Positions 33,201-41,149 of a DNA stretch of 64,000 nt are shown here, one piece after another. Each line of letters opens with the position of its first letter. The stretch's first letter is position 1. Made by a program: the position numbers and the translations under genes. Source of the DNA: Nocardioides malaquae (lineage in GTDB: Bacteria > Actinomycetota > Actinomycetes > Propionibacteriales > Nocardioidaceae); assembly GCF_015070385.1 (NCBI RefSeq), contig NZ_JADCSA010000014.1, forward strand, positions 1 to 64,000, in the 5' to 3' direction. The notes under the pieces were generated by a model. The model ran no database searches. It worked only from the letters and a program-made list of their open reading frames with translations, and had not been told where the DNA came from.

Positions 33201-34761
33201 CGACGGCCTCGGGGTGCCGGTGCCGCCGGGCGTGCCGGTGGCCTTCACCGAGGTCACCGAGGACCCGATCGGTGACCTGCTCGCGCGCTACGCCCGCACG
33301 CACGGCCCCTTCGTGCCCGCGGACCCCGCCGCCCGCTTCGGCCTGGGTGAGGCGGTCGTACGTCAGACGTTGGCCCGCCTCACGGCCCGGGGTCGCGTGG
33401 TGGAGGGCGAGTTCCGGCCCGACGGCACGGGACAGGAGTGGTGCGACGCCGAGGTGCTGCGGCGCATCCGGAGGCGCTCCCTCGCTCGCCTGCGCCAGGA
33501 GGTGGAGCCGGTGCCCCCCGAGGCGCTGGCCCGTTTCCTGCCGGTGTGGCAGAAGGTCGCCGGCAGCGCTCCCCGCGTCGGCCTGCGGGGTGTCGACGGC
33601 GTGCTGAGCGTCGTCGACCAGCTCGCCGGGTGCCCGGTGCCCGCCAGCGCCCTGGAGTCGCTCGTGCTGCCCTCCCGGGTGCGCGACTACTCCCCGGCCT
33701 TCCTCGACGAGCTCACCGCCGCCGGGGAGGTCCTCTGGTCCGGGCACGGCGCGCTGCCGGGTTCCGACGGCTGGATCAGCCTCCATCCCGTCGACCGGGC
33801 CCACCTGACCCTCCCGCCGCTAGTCGAGGACGACCTCGAACCACTGGCCCGCTCCGTGCTGGAGGCGTTGGAGGGCGGCGGCGCCTACTTCTTCCGTCAG
33901 CTCTCCGACCTGGTGGGCAGCACCGACGACCGCGCCCTGAGCTCCGCGCTGTGGAGCCTGGTGTGGAGCGGTCACGTCACCAACGACACGGTCGTCGGGC
34001 TGCGCGGCCTGCTCCGTGGCGGGAGCACGACGCACCGCAACCGGCGTACGCCCCCGCGTGCCGCCCGGATGCCGTCGCGCAGCGGCCCTCCGGAGACCGC
34101 AGGCCGGTGGTCGTTGCTTCCGGCGCGCGAGAGCGACCCGACACGGGTGGCGTACGCCCGCGCCGAGCTGCTGCTGGAGCGTCACGGCGTCGTCACCCGT
34201 GGCGCCGTCGGTTCGGAACGCGTGCCGGGTGGCTTCGCGGGTGTCTACCGCGTCCTCGGCGCCCTGGAGGAGAACGGGCGGTGCCGACGCGGCTACTTCG
34301 TGGAGGGTCTCGGTGCGGCCCAGTTCGGCACACCGGGGTCCGTCGACCGGCTCCGCACCTTCGGTGACGACCCGCACGAACGCCCGGCCGCACCGGTCGC
34401 CCTCACCCTCGCGGCGACCGACCCGGCCAATCCCTACGGCGCGGCCCTGCCGTGGCCCGAGACCACCGGCCACCGTCCAGGACGCAAGGCCGGTGCCCTG
34501 GTCGTGCTGGTCGACGGCAGCCTGGTCCTCTACGTGGAGCGTGGGGGTCGCTCGCTGCTCACCTGGTCGGAGGACGACACGGCTCTGGCGGCCGCAGCAA
34601 CCGGGCTCGCCGACGCCGTGCGACGCGGGGCCCTGGGACAGCTCACCCTGGAGAAGGCCGACGGCGAACCACTGCTCGGCCACGGAGGTTCGGTGCTGCG
34701 CGATGCCCTGGACGCGGCAGGGTTCGTGGCGACGCCCCGGGGGTTGCGCATCCGTGCCTGA
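30229..34761 (+). CDS. lhr: Lhr-family ATP-dependent DNA helicase
   Basis: Giant superfamily 2 helicase of 1510 residues that moves 3'-5' on single-stranded DNA; mycobacterial Lhr is induced by DNA damage. Motifs in order: Walker A APTGSGKT (to residue 50), LDEVHAVAGTKRG (DEVH 166-169), SATVRPVEEV (201), the helicase C region with SVSKEQRALIEDDL and SALQRVGRAGHQVGE, then the Lhr winged-helix/core region (FWKGDTLGRPAEMGG) and a long C-terminal domain to about 1510. GTG 30229 has AAGGA upstream; no ATG fits. The end overlaps nei by eight bases. Confidence 0.95.
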   Translation: MPALDAFSAPTREWFSAAFAAPTAAQEGAWDAVARGRHALVVAPTGSGKTLSAFLSGLDRVLTTPPPEDGPACRVLYVSPLKALAVDVERNLRAPLAGIRHTAARLGVEVRDVRVGLRSGDTDAGERRRQATKPPDILITTPESLFLMLTSKAREALRNVDTVILDEVHAVAGTKRGAHLAVTLERLDAQLARPAQRIGLSATVRPVEEVARFLGGGAPVEVVAPPSSKEWDLRVVVPVEDMTSPGHLSSDAAGPLGDDAGHDGEEQAASPSLWPHVEEHVVDLVEQHHSTIVFANSRRLAERLTARLNEIATQRAGGETSRDAAPAEAMGAAGAAAASEVVIAKAHHGSVSKEQRALIEDDLKHGRLPCVVATSSLELGIDMGAVDLVIQIESPPSVASALQRVGRAGHQVGEVSRGVLMPKHRGDLAPTAVAVTRMRSGGIEALRIPKNPLDVLAQQVVAMVAMDEWDVEELHDLVRRAAPYADLPRSAYEATLDLLSGRYPSEEFAELRPRLVWDRVADTLTARPGAQRLAVTSGGTIPDRGLFGVHLVGEGTGRRVGELDEEMVYESRVGDVFALGASSWRIEDITHDRVMVTPAPGVPGRLPFWKGDTLGRPAEMGGAIGEMVRALTSVGPDAARQLARDEGLDDYAADNLVRYLEEQREATGVVPHDSHVLVERCRDELGDWRLVVHSPWGTPVHAPWALAINARLRERYGVETQAMASDDGIVIRVPDTDAEPPDASLVVFDPGEIEEIVTTEVGGSALFASRFRECAARALLLPRRDPGRRSPLWQQRQRSAQLLEVAAKYPSFPIVLEAVREVLQDVYDLPALVQLLRRVDQRDITITDVETAHPSPFAGTLLFGYVAQFLYEGDSPLAERRAAALSLDPGLLAQLLGRSELRELLDPAVIAEVEQEVQWLAKDRRARDAEGVADMLRVLGPLTTAEVAARSTDPESAPSWLDSLAATRRVVEVRMAGVEVWCTVEEVARLRDGLGVPVPPGVPVAFTEVTEDPIGDLLARYARTHGPFVPADPAARFGLGEAVVRQTLARLTARGRVVEGEFRPDGTGQEWCDAEVLRRIRRRSLARLRQEVEPVPPEALARFLPVWQKVAGSAPRVGLRGVDGVLSVVDQLAGCPVPASALESLVLPSRVRDYSPAFLDELTAAGEVLWSGHGALPGSDGWISLHPVDRAHLTLPPLVEDDLEPLARSVLEALEGGGAYFFRQLSDLVGSTDDRALSSALWSLVWSGHVTNDTVVGLRGLLRGGSTTHRNRRTPPRAARMPSRSGPPETAGRWSLLPARESDPTRVAYARAELLLERHGVVTRGAVGSERVPGGFAGVYRVLGALEENGRCRRGYFVEGLGAAQFGTPGSVDRLRTFGDDPHERPAAPVALTLAATDPANPYGAALPWPETTGHRPGRKAGALVVLVDGSLVLYVERGGRSLLTWSEDDTALAAAATGLADAVRRGALGQLTLEKADGEPLLGHGGSVLRDALDAAGFVATPRGLRIRA

Positions 34762-35542
34762 GGGAGACACCGTCTGGCGGGCGGCACGCATGCTCGATCG
34801 CAGCATCGTGGGCCGCACGTTGGTGCGCAGCGACTTCCGGGTGCCACGCCTGGCCACCGTCGACCTCGCGGGTGCCGTGGTGGCCAGCAGCGCCTCACGC
34901 GGCAAGCACCTGCTGCTGCGCCTCGACCACGACACTCCTTGGACCCTGCACACGCACCTCAAGATGGAGGGCGCGTGGCGCACCTTCTCCCCCGGGCAAC
35001 CGTGGCGACGCCCGGCGCACACCGCCCGCGTGGTCCTCACCACCGACGGGCCCACCGCCGTCGGCTTCTCGCTCGGCGTGGTGGAGCTCTGGCCACGCGC
35101 CGAGGAGCAGGACCGACTCTCCCACCTGGGGCCAGACCTGCTCGGCCCGGACTGGGACCCCGAGGAGGCCCTGCGCCGCCTGCTCGCGGAGCCCTCCACG
35201 CCTCTGGTCCAGGCCCTGCAGGACCAGACCCGGATGGCCGGGGTCGGCAACATGTACGCCAACGAGCTCTGCTTCCTGGCCGGCCTGGACCCTCACGTGC
35301 CTGTGGGAGCCGTGGAGCGACCGGAGCGGCTGGTGCAGCGCGCCCAGCAGGTGTTGACGGTGAACAAGGAACGCGCCCAACAGTCCACCACCGGCGACCT
35401 CGCGCCCGGACGGCGGACCTGGGTCTACCGGCAGAAGGCCTGCCGCCGGTGCCACGGCCGGATCAGCACCACGATGCTCGGCGTCGAGGGACAGGAACGC
35501 GCCACCTACTGGTGCCCGAGCTGCCAGCGTACGGTCGCCTGA
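34754..35542 (+). CDS. nei: Endonuclease VIII-like DNA glycosylase (Nei)
   Basis: Bifunctional glycosylase/AP lyase for oxidised bases. The 262 residues start PEGDTVWRAA (catalytic Pro2 and Glu3), have the beta-clamp lysine in SRGKHLLLRLD, the H2TH region MAGVGNMYANELCFLAG, and a zinc finger CRRCHG...WCPSCQR with four cysteines. GTG 34754 lies inside the last codons of lhr, matching the lhr-nei pair of M. tuberculosis (Rv3296-Rv3297); the two probably act in one repair response. Confidence 0.95.
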   Translation: MPEGDTVWRAARMLDRSIVGRTLVRSDFRVPRLATVDLAGAVVASSASRGKHLLLRLDHDTPWTLHTHLKMEGAWRTFSPGQPWRRPAHTARVVLTTDGPTAVGFSLGVVELWPRAEEQDRLSHLGPDLLGPDWDPEEALRRLLAEPSTPLVQALQDQTRMAGVGNMYANELCFLAGLDPHVPVGAVERPERLVQRAQQVLTVNKERAQQSTTGDLAPGRRTWVYRQKACRRCHGRISTTMLGVEGQERATYWCPSCQRTVA

Positions 35543-35551
35543 GATCAGGCG
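35536..35551. terminator. Short hairpin across the nei and clgR stop codons
   Basis: CGCCTGA-GA-TCAGGCG is a 7-bp perfect dyad that contains both convergent stop codons. It is a weak candidate for a two-way terminator. Confidence 0.45.
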
Positions 35552-35847
35552 GCGGAGGCCACCACGTCGCCCGCAGGCCGGGCCGACTCGAGCGAGGTCG
35601 TACGCCCCAGGGCTTCCTCGCGGGCGACGACGACGCTGGCCTGGCGCAGGACCGCCGACAGCGGGACGTCGAGGGCCGAGCAGAGCGACGCGAGCAGCTC
35701 GGAGGACGCCTCCTTCTGACCGCGCTCGATCTCGGAGATGTAGCCGAGGCTCACACGTGCCTGCGCCGAGACCTCACGGAGGGTGAGACCGCGCTCCATC
35801 CGAGTGGCACGCAGCACCTCGCCCAGGGTCCGGCGAAACAGCACCAT
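35545..35847 (-). CDS. clgR: XRE-family regulator ClgR
   Basis: Activator of clp protease and, in corynebacteria, of recX and other genes. The 100 residues are almost all [29 protein letters not shown], then [20 protein letters not shown], a stretch very well conserved in ClgR. The C terminus ends [13 protein letters not shown]; ClgR homologues are degraded through a C-terminal alanine-rich tail, so this one may be a Clp substrate too. ATG 35847 has a strong GAGGAGG. Last gene of the pgsA/cinA side, as in M. tuberculosis. Confidence 0.93.
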   Translation of the reverse strand: MVLFRRTLGEVLRATRMERGLTLREVSAQARVSLGYISEIERGQKEASSELLASLCSALDVPLSAVLRQASVVVAREEALGRTTSLESARPAGDVVASAA

Positions 35848-35887
35848 GCGTCCTCCTCGGTCATGTCGACTGCACGTGGCTCCAACG

Positions 35888-36394
35888 CTACCGGACACGT
35901 GGTTCTTCCCCCGGCAGGATCTCGTGAAGAAGTGCGAGCGCCTCGGCGACGGTCGCGGCCTGCACCGCTGCCCGGTCACCGCGCAGGGCGAGCCGACGCG
36001 CGGTGACACCCTGTCCGCTCGCCACGGCGACGAAGACGGTGCCGGGCGGATGTCCCTCCTGGGTGGACGGACCGGCCACCCCCGTCGTGGCCACCGCGAC
36101 GTCGGCCGACACCAGCCGGCGCGCTCCCTGCGCCATCGCCGCGGCGCACTCCTGCGAGACGACGCCGTGCTGCTCGACCACGGCGACAGGCACACCAAGG
36201 ACGTCCGCCTTGACCTCCGTGGCGTAGGCGACCACGCCACCCCGGTAGACCGACGAGGCCCCCGCGACCCCGGTGATCGTGGCGGCGAGGGCACCCCCGG
36301 TGAGCGACTCCGCGGTGGCGAGGGTCAGGCCCTCCTCGCGCATGCGCGCGAGGAGGACCGACACCTCGTCTGAGGACGGCGTCACCACAGGCAC
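35888..36394 (-). CDS. CinA C-terminal domain protein (nicotinamide-nucleotide amidase)
   Basis: PncC-type amidase of 168 residues converting NMN to nicotinate mononucleotide; the CinA N-terminal domain is absent. [48 protein letters not shown] in the form [18 protein letters not shown] and [20 protein letters not shown] are the family motifs. Start GTG 36394 is tentative; GTG 36388 and 36385 follow in frame. It is 40 bases upstream of clgR, the conserved order, but the subtilase gene separates it from pgsA. Confidence 0.9.
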   Translation of the reverse strand: MPVVTPSSDEVSVLLARMREEGLTLATAESLTGGALAATITGVAGASSVYRGGVVAYATEVKADVLGVPVAVVEQHGVVSQECAAAMAQGARRLVSADVAVATTGVAGPSTQEGHPPGTVFVAVASGQGVTARRLALRGDRAAVQAATVAEALALLHEILPGEEPRVR

Positions 36395-36410
36395 GACCGG
36401 TGGCCCTGGC

Positions 36411-38840
36411 TCACCGGGTCGTCCCGGTGCTCCTGACGCCGAGCGAGGAGGGCAGAGATCCCCGGAAGGTGACGCGCGCGGTGATCGTGAACACGACCCC
36501 GGCGTAGCTCTTGTCGCCGCGCACGATCATCCGGTAATACCAGGTGCCACGCCGCTTGGGAAGCTTGGTGCGGTACTTGCCAGCCTTCGTGGTCCGGATC
36601 GTCCGGAACTTCTTGAACCCGGCCTTCTGGCGCTTGGAGACCTTGATGACGATCTTCTTCTTGCCGTACTTCGGCGTGACCTTGCCATTGATCACGAAGG
36701 TGCGGTCGTTGCCCTTGAAGGTCACCTTGCGGGCGACGCGGACCGACAACGTGCCGGACTGGCTCGTCGCGTAGGTCGCAGCGGAGTCAGAACCGCCCTC
36801 GTAGACCGCCCGGTACTGGGTGTTCTTCTGCGGCATGACGTCGTAGAAGCTGACGTACCCGCTGGCCGCAGCGGTGCGCACGGTCCTCCAGCCCCCACCG
36901 ACCGGCTTGGCCTGGAGCGCCACCTGCCCGGCGTAGACGCTGTCGCCCGACGTGGTCGTCACCGAGGCCTCGAGGTAGGGCTTGTAGCTGCCCCTGTACT
37001 GCACCAGGGTCCGCAGGGCCTCGACCGTCGTCACCGTCTGGAGGCTCCCCGGAGTCGGTGTGGGCGTGGGGGTCGGGGTGGGGGTCGGCGTCGGCACCGG
37101 TGTGCCCGACACCCGGACGGGGGCGGAGTCCGCTCCGACCGGCGCGAAGACACCGCTCGCCACACTCTCGCGCGCGACCACCTGCATGCCCGCGTCGGCA
37201 CTGGTCACGACGTAGGTCGCCCCGGTGCCCACGGAGCGACCGTTGGCGAACCACGTGAACGACTTGCCCGACGACGGACCGGTCCAGCTGGTGCCGGTGA
37301 CCCTCAGCGTCTGACCGGGCGCGGGGGTGCCTGAGATCGTCGGGATCCCCGTGGGAGCCGGGACCTTGGTCGCGTCGACGACGCCCGTGCCACACGTGGA
37401 AGTGGTGCAGGCGAGGAAGCCGGAGGCACTCGCACTCGGGAACGGAGCGACGGCGGCACGCAGCGCAGCCTCGAGCTGGTCGGGGGTGAACCGCCCGACC
37501 GACGCCAGCAGCGCCGCGACACCTGACACTGCCGGCGTGGCCATGCTGGTGCCCTGCATCCAGCCGTACCCGGGGCCCTCCGGGGAGGTCGAGCCGATGT
37601 CGACCGTCGAGAGCACGCCGTTGCTTCCCTCCCACGCCATGTCGCCGCCGGGGGCGGCGACGTCGGCCTGGCTGCCGTAGTTGGAGTACATGGCGCGGTC
37701 GCCGTAGTCGCTCGTGGACGCCACACCGATCACGCCGTTGCAGTTGGCCGGCACGCTGTCGACGGCGTTGACCCCTTCGTTGCCCAGCGCCACGACGACT
37801 GCCGCTCCCCTGCCCTTAGCGGACTGGATCGCTTCGTTCCACGCAGCCGTGCAGGTGCCCGAGCCGCCGAGCGAGAGGTTGATGACCTTGGCAGGCGTGG
37901 GGTTCGCGGGGGTGCCGGGCACCGTCACGCCGGCGGCCCACTTGACCGCCGCGGTGATGTCGGCGTCCGTGCCACCGCACCGCCCGAGCACGCGCACGGG
38001 CTGGATCTTGGCGCCGGGCGCCATGCCGACGACACCCTGGGTGTTGGAGGCCGCGGCCACGGTGCCGGCGACGTGGGTGCCGTGCCAGGAGCTGTCCTGC
38101 GCCGGCCCGCCCCAGGGGCAGAACTCCGCCGGGGTCCAGTCGCCCGGGTCGTCGGGGTTGGCATCGGTCCCGTCGCCGTCGTTGGAGTAGCCGGCGTCGG
38201 AGACGAAGTCGTAACCGGAGACCAGGTTGGGCGCCAGGTCAGGGTGGTTGAGACGTACGCCGGTGTCGAGCACGGCGACGACGACGCCCTGACCCTTGGT
38301 GGCGCGCCACAGGGCCGGGGCCTTGGTGCCGTACCCCCCGGCCGGCCACGGGTTCACGCCGATGGCCCGGACCCGGGCGTCGTCGGCGCCGCGGGTGTCC
38401 CACACGTTGCGCAGCTGGGCCGCCATGGGGTCCGGCACCGGCGTGGGCCACGCGTCGGTGGCCCAACGGACGTGGTTGGGTGCGGCCCACACCACGTCGG
38501 CCCGCTCGGCCACGCGGGCCGCCGCCTCGGCTGCCTCGGCCACCGGGACGGGATCGCTGCGGTAGGCGCGCACCCGGTCGCCCAGGGCGCGTACGGAGAC
38601 GTCATCACCCAGGGCGCTGCCCGCAGCCGCACGCAGCGCGCTGGCAGAGGCACCTCCGCGGTACTTGACGATGAGGCCAGCGGCCAGCGCCGGACGCTCG
38701 GGTGCCGTGCGAGCCGACGGCTCCGACGGCTTCGACAGGTCGGGCTGCCGCTCGGCCGAGGCGGCCGGCAGGCCGGCGAGGAGGCTGGCAACCACCGCCC
38801 CGGAGGCCGACAGCGCGATGGCGTGCAGTGACTTCTTCAA
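36411..38840 (-). CDS. Secreted subtilisin-like serine protease with PT linker
   Basis: 809-residue S8 peptidase. A signal peptide (SGAVVASLLAGLPAASA, cleavage near residue 29) is followed by an inhibitor-like propeptide (LIVKYRGGASASALRAAAG) and the catalytic domain: Asp192 (LDTGVRLNHPDL), His253 (HGTHVAGTVAA), oxyanion Asn354 and Ser432 (GTSMATPAVSG). After it come an Ig-like domain, a PT-repeat linker near residue 590 and a lysine-rich beta domain (KVTPKYGKKKIVIKVSKRQ). The start codon is TTG 38840 with GGGGGAAG before it. It interrupts the usual pgsA-cinA order, which suggests a lineage-specific insertion. Confidence 0.92.
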   Translation of the reverse strand: MKKSLHAIALSASGAVVASLLAGLPAASAERQPDLSKPSEPSARTAPERPALAAGLIVKYRGGASASALRAAAGSALGDDVSVRALGDRVRAYRSDPVPVAEAAEAAARVAERADVVWAAPNHVRWATDAWPTPVPDPMAAQLRNVWDTRGADDARVRAIGVNPWPAGGYGTKAPALWRATKGQGVVVAVLDTGVRLNHPDLAPNLVSGYDFVSDAGYSNDGDGTDANPDDPGDWTPAEFCPWGGPAQDSSWHGTHVAGTVAAASNTQGVVGMAPGAKIQPVRVLGRCGGTDADITAAVKWAAGVTVPGTPANPTPAKVINLSLGGSGTCTAAWNEAIQSAKGRGAAVVVALGNEGVNAVDSVPANCNGVIGVASTSDYGDRAMYSNYGSQADVAAPGGDMAWEGSNGVLSTVDIGSTSPEGPGYGWMQGTSMATPAVSGVAALLASVGRFTPDQLEAALRAAVAPFPSASASGFLACTTSTCGTGVVDATKVPAPTGIPTISGTPAPGQTLRVTGTSWTGPSSGKSFTWFANGRSVGTGATYVVTSADAGMQVVARESVASGVFAPVGADSAPVRVSGTPVPTPTPTPTPTPTPTPGSLQTVTTVEALRTLVQYRGSYKPYLEASVTTTSGDSVYAGQVALQAKPVGGGWRTVRTAAASGYVSFYDVMPQKNTQYRAVYEGGSDSAATYATSQSGTLSVRVARKVTFKGNDRTFVINGKVTPKYGKKKIVIKVSKRQKAGFKKFRTIRTTKAGKYRTKLPKRRGTWYYRMIVRGDKSYAGVVFTITARVTFRGSLPSSLGVRSTGTTR

Positions 38841-38936
38841 TTCTTCCCCCGGGTGACCAGTGCTGACGGGCGTACACCGCCCACCCCCACGATAGGCCTC
38901 AGGGCGCCCCGTCGACGGCCGGGACGAGAAAAATGG

Positions 38937-39560
38937 TCAGGCGCGCAGGGCGGCCCGCTGCCGCCAGACCTCGCGGTAGAACTCGAAGCCGGACCACACC
39001 GTCATCACCACGGCGCCGGCGAGCGCCACCTGCCCAATGTAGAAGACGACCTCACCCCCGATGCCGAGAGCGTCGAACGCCCCGCCGTGCGCATCGCCGT
39101 GCGGCAACGGCATGACGAGCAGCCCCAGGGCCAAGGCCTGCAGGGCGGTCTTGACCTTGCCCGACTGGGCGGCCGGCATCACGACGCGCTTCAGCACCGA
39201 GAGGCGCAGGAGAGTCACGCTCCACTCGCGCAGCAGGACGACGACGGTGACCCACCACCACACGTCTCCCACGATCGAGAGCCCGATGAACGCCATGCCC
39301 GTGATGGCCTTGTCGGCGATCGGGTCGGCGATCTTGCCGAAGTCGGTGACGAGGTTGTGCTTGCGCGCCAGGTCGCCGTCGATCTTGTCGGTGATCATGG
39401 CCCCGGCGAAGATCCCGAAGGCGACCCAGCGCCAGAGCGTGGAGTCGCCACCGTCCTGCAGCAGGACCCACCCGAAGACCGGGACCAGCAGGATCCGCAG
39501 GGTGGTGAGGGCGTTCGGGACGTTCCAGTTGCTCGGCGTCCGGGTGCTCTGCGTGCTCAT
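38937..39560 (-). CDS. pgsA: CDP-diacylglycerol--glycerol-3-phosphate 3-phosphatidyltransferase
   Basis: Membrane enzyme making phosphatidylglycerol phosphate. In the 207 residues the CDP-alcohol phosphatidyltransferase motif is complete: [20 protein letters not shown] with the preceding DKI, giving D-G-x2-A-R-x8-G-x3-D. Several hydrophobic segments follow, for example [22 protein letters not shown] 39560 overlaps the rimO stop (ATGA) and has GGAG upstream. Confidence 0.95.
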   Translation of the reverse strand: MSTQSTRTPSNWNVPNALTTLRILLVPVFGWVLLQDGGDSTLWRWVAFGIFAGAMITDKIDGDLARKHNLVTDFGKIADPIADKAITGMAFIGLSIVGDVWWWVTVVVLLREWSVTLLRLSVLKRVVMPAAQSGKVKTALQALALGLLVMPLPHGDAHGGAFDALGIGGEVVFYIGQVALAGAVVMTVWSGFEFYREVWRQRAALRA

Positions 39561-41038
39561 ACGACTCCGCTCTCGACACGGGCGACCAGGTCGACGCCCT
39601 GGCTCTCCACGACCTCGGCCCAGACCAGGTCGCCCACGGCCAGGACCTCGCCGCCGAGGAGCTCCGTGGTGCCGTCGACCTCGGGCCCCTGGTGCTGCGC
39701 GCGGCCCTCGACCACGCCGTCCTCGACGTGCTCGACCAGCACCTGGACGCATTCGCCGACGCGCTCCTCCGCACGCTGGCTCGTCAGCTCCTCCACGAGC
39801 GCGTTGACGTGGGCGACGCGGGCGTCGACCTCGTCCTGGTCGAGCTTGCCGTCGTAGCCGGCGGCCTCGGTGCCGTCCTCGTCGGAGTAGCCGAAGACCC
39901 CGGTGACGTCGAGGCGAGCGGCCTCGAGGAAGTCGCACAACGTCTCGAGGTCCTCCTCGGTCTCGCCGGGGAACCCGACGATGACGTTGGAGCGCACGCC
40001 GGCGGTCGGGGCCTCGGCACGCACCTGCTCCAGCAGGGCCAGGAAGCTCTCGGGGTCACCGAAGCGGCGCATCCGACGCAGGACGGGGGCGCTGGCGTGC
40101 TGGAAGGAGAGGTCGAAGTAGGGCACGACGCCCGGCGTGTGGGCGATCGCCCGGACGAGGCCGGCGCGCGTCTCGGCGGGCTGCATGTAGGAGACCCGCA
40201 CCCAGTCGATGCCGTCGATGCCGGACAGCTCGGGCAGCAGGGTCTCGAGGAGCCGCAGGTCACCGAGGTCCTTGCCGTAGGAGGTCGAGTTCTCGCTGAC
40301 CAGGAAGAGCTCCTTCACGCCCTGGGTGGCGAGCCACTGTGCCTCGGCCAGCACGTCGCTGGGACGGCGCGAGACGAACGAGCCCCGGAAGCTGGGGATC
40401 GCGCAGAACGCACACCGACGGTCGCAGCCGCTGGCGAGCTTGAGCGGAGCCATCGGACCGGAGCCGAGGCGTCGGCGTACGGCACGGGGGCCGCTCGCCG
40501 GGGCGGCGTCGGCGGCCAGGTCAGGCTCCTGCACGTCGAGGACGCTTGCCTGGGCGTGGCCGGGCACGCTGATGCCGCTGGCGTCGCGAGCGACCGGGGA
40601 GATCGGCAGCAGGGCACGCCGGTCGGCGGGCACGTGCGGCTCGTGCTTCTCCCCACCGAGGATGGACCGCAGCCGGGCCGCGATGTCGGGGTAGTCGTCG
40701 AAGCCGAGCACTGCGTCGGCCTCGGGCAGCGAGTCGGCCAGCTCCTTGCCGTAGCGCTCGGCCATGCACCCGACGGCGACGACCGCCTGCGTACGCCCCT
40801 GCTCCTTGAGGTCGCTGGCCTCCAGCAGGGTGTCGACGGAGTCCTTCTTGGCCGACTCCACGAAGCCGCAGGTGTTGACGACGACCGTGTCAGCCTCCTC
40901 CGGCTCGGAGACGAGGCGGAAGCCGTCAGCCTCGAGGCGGCCGGCCAGCTCCTCGGAGTCGACCTCGTTGCGAGCGCAGCCGAGGGTCACCACGGCGACG
41001 CTGATCAGCCCGTCGGAGGCAGGAGTAGTCGTAGTCAT
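39557..41038 (-). CDS. rimO: Ribosomal protein S12 methylthiotransferase
   Basis: Radical SAM enzyme adding a methylthio group to an aspartate of ribosomal protein S12. The 493 residues have the N-terminal cluster cysteines Cys21 ([14 protein letters not shown]), Cys57 ([10 protein letters not shown]) and Cys91 ([12 protein letters not shown]), the radical SAM motif [20 protein letters not shown] (Cys205, 209, 212) and a C-terminal TRAM domain. There is an extra 40-residue stretch (residues 150-190) before the SAM motif. ATG 41038 follows a 111-base gap after the RodZ-like gene. Confidence 0.95.
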   Translation of the reverse strand: MTTTTPASDGLISVAVVTLGCARNEVDSEELAGRLEADGFRLVSEPEEADTVVVNTCGFVESAKKDSVDTLLEASDLKEQGRTQAVVAVGCMAERYGKELADSLPEADAVLGFDDYPDIAARLRSILGGEKHEPHVPADRRALLPISPVARDASGISVPGHAQASVLDVQEPDLAADAAPASGPRAVRRRLGSGPMAPLKLASGCDRRCAFCAIPSFRGSFVSRRPSDVLAEAQWLATQGVKELFLVSENSTSYGKDLGDLRLLETLLPELSGIDGIDWVRVSYMQPAETRAGLVRAIAHTPGVVPYFDLSFQHASAPVLRRMRRFGDPESFLALLEQVRAEAPTAGVRSNVIVGFPGETEEDLETLCDFLEAARLDVTGVFGYSDEDGTEAAGYDGKLDQDEVDARVAHVNALVEELTSQRAEERVGECVQVLVEHVEDGVVEGRAQHQGPEVDGTTELLGGEVLAVGDLVWAEVVESQGVDLVARVESGVV

Positions 41039-41149
41039 CGCGACACGAGTATGCCCGCCGCTCCGCGGAAGGTCCGCATCCCCGACTGGGGTGTGGGACA
41101 CGTCCGGGGAGGGCGGGCGGCGCTCGTTCGGGTCATCCGACCCGGTGGC

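Noticed and set aside
31036-33804. Open frame of 922 codons on the minus strand opposite lhr
   Set aside because: Antisense shadow; lhr has full helicase motifs on the other strand.
37045-37105. Short direct repeats that might be mistaken for a CRISPR or satellite
   Set aside because: They are the codons of the Pro-Thr linker of the subtilase, in frame.
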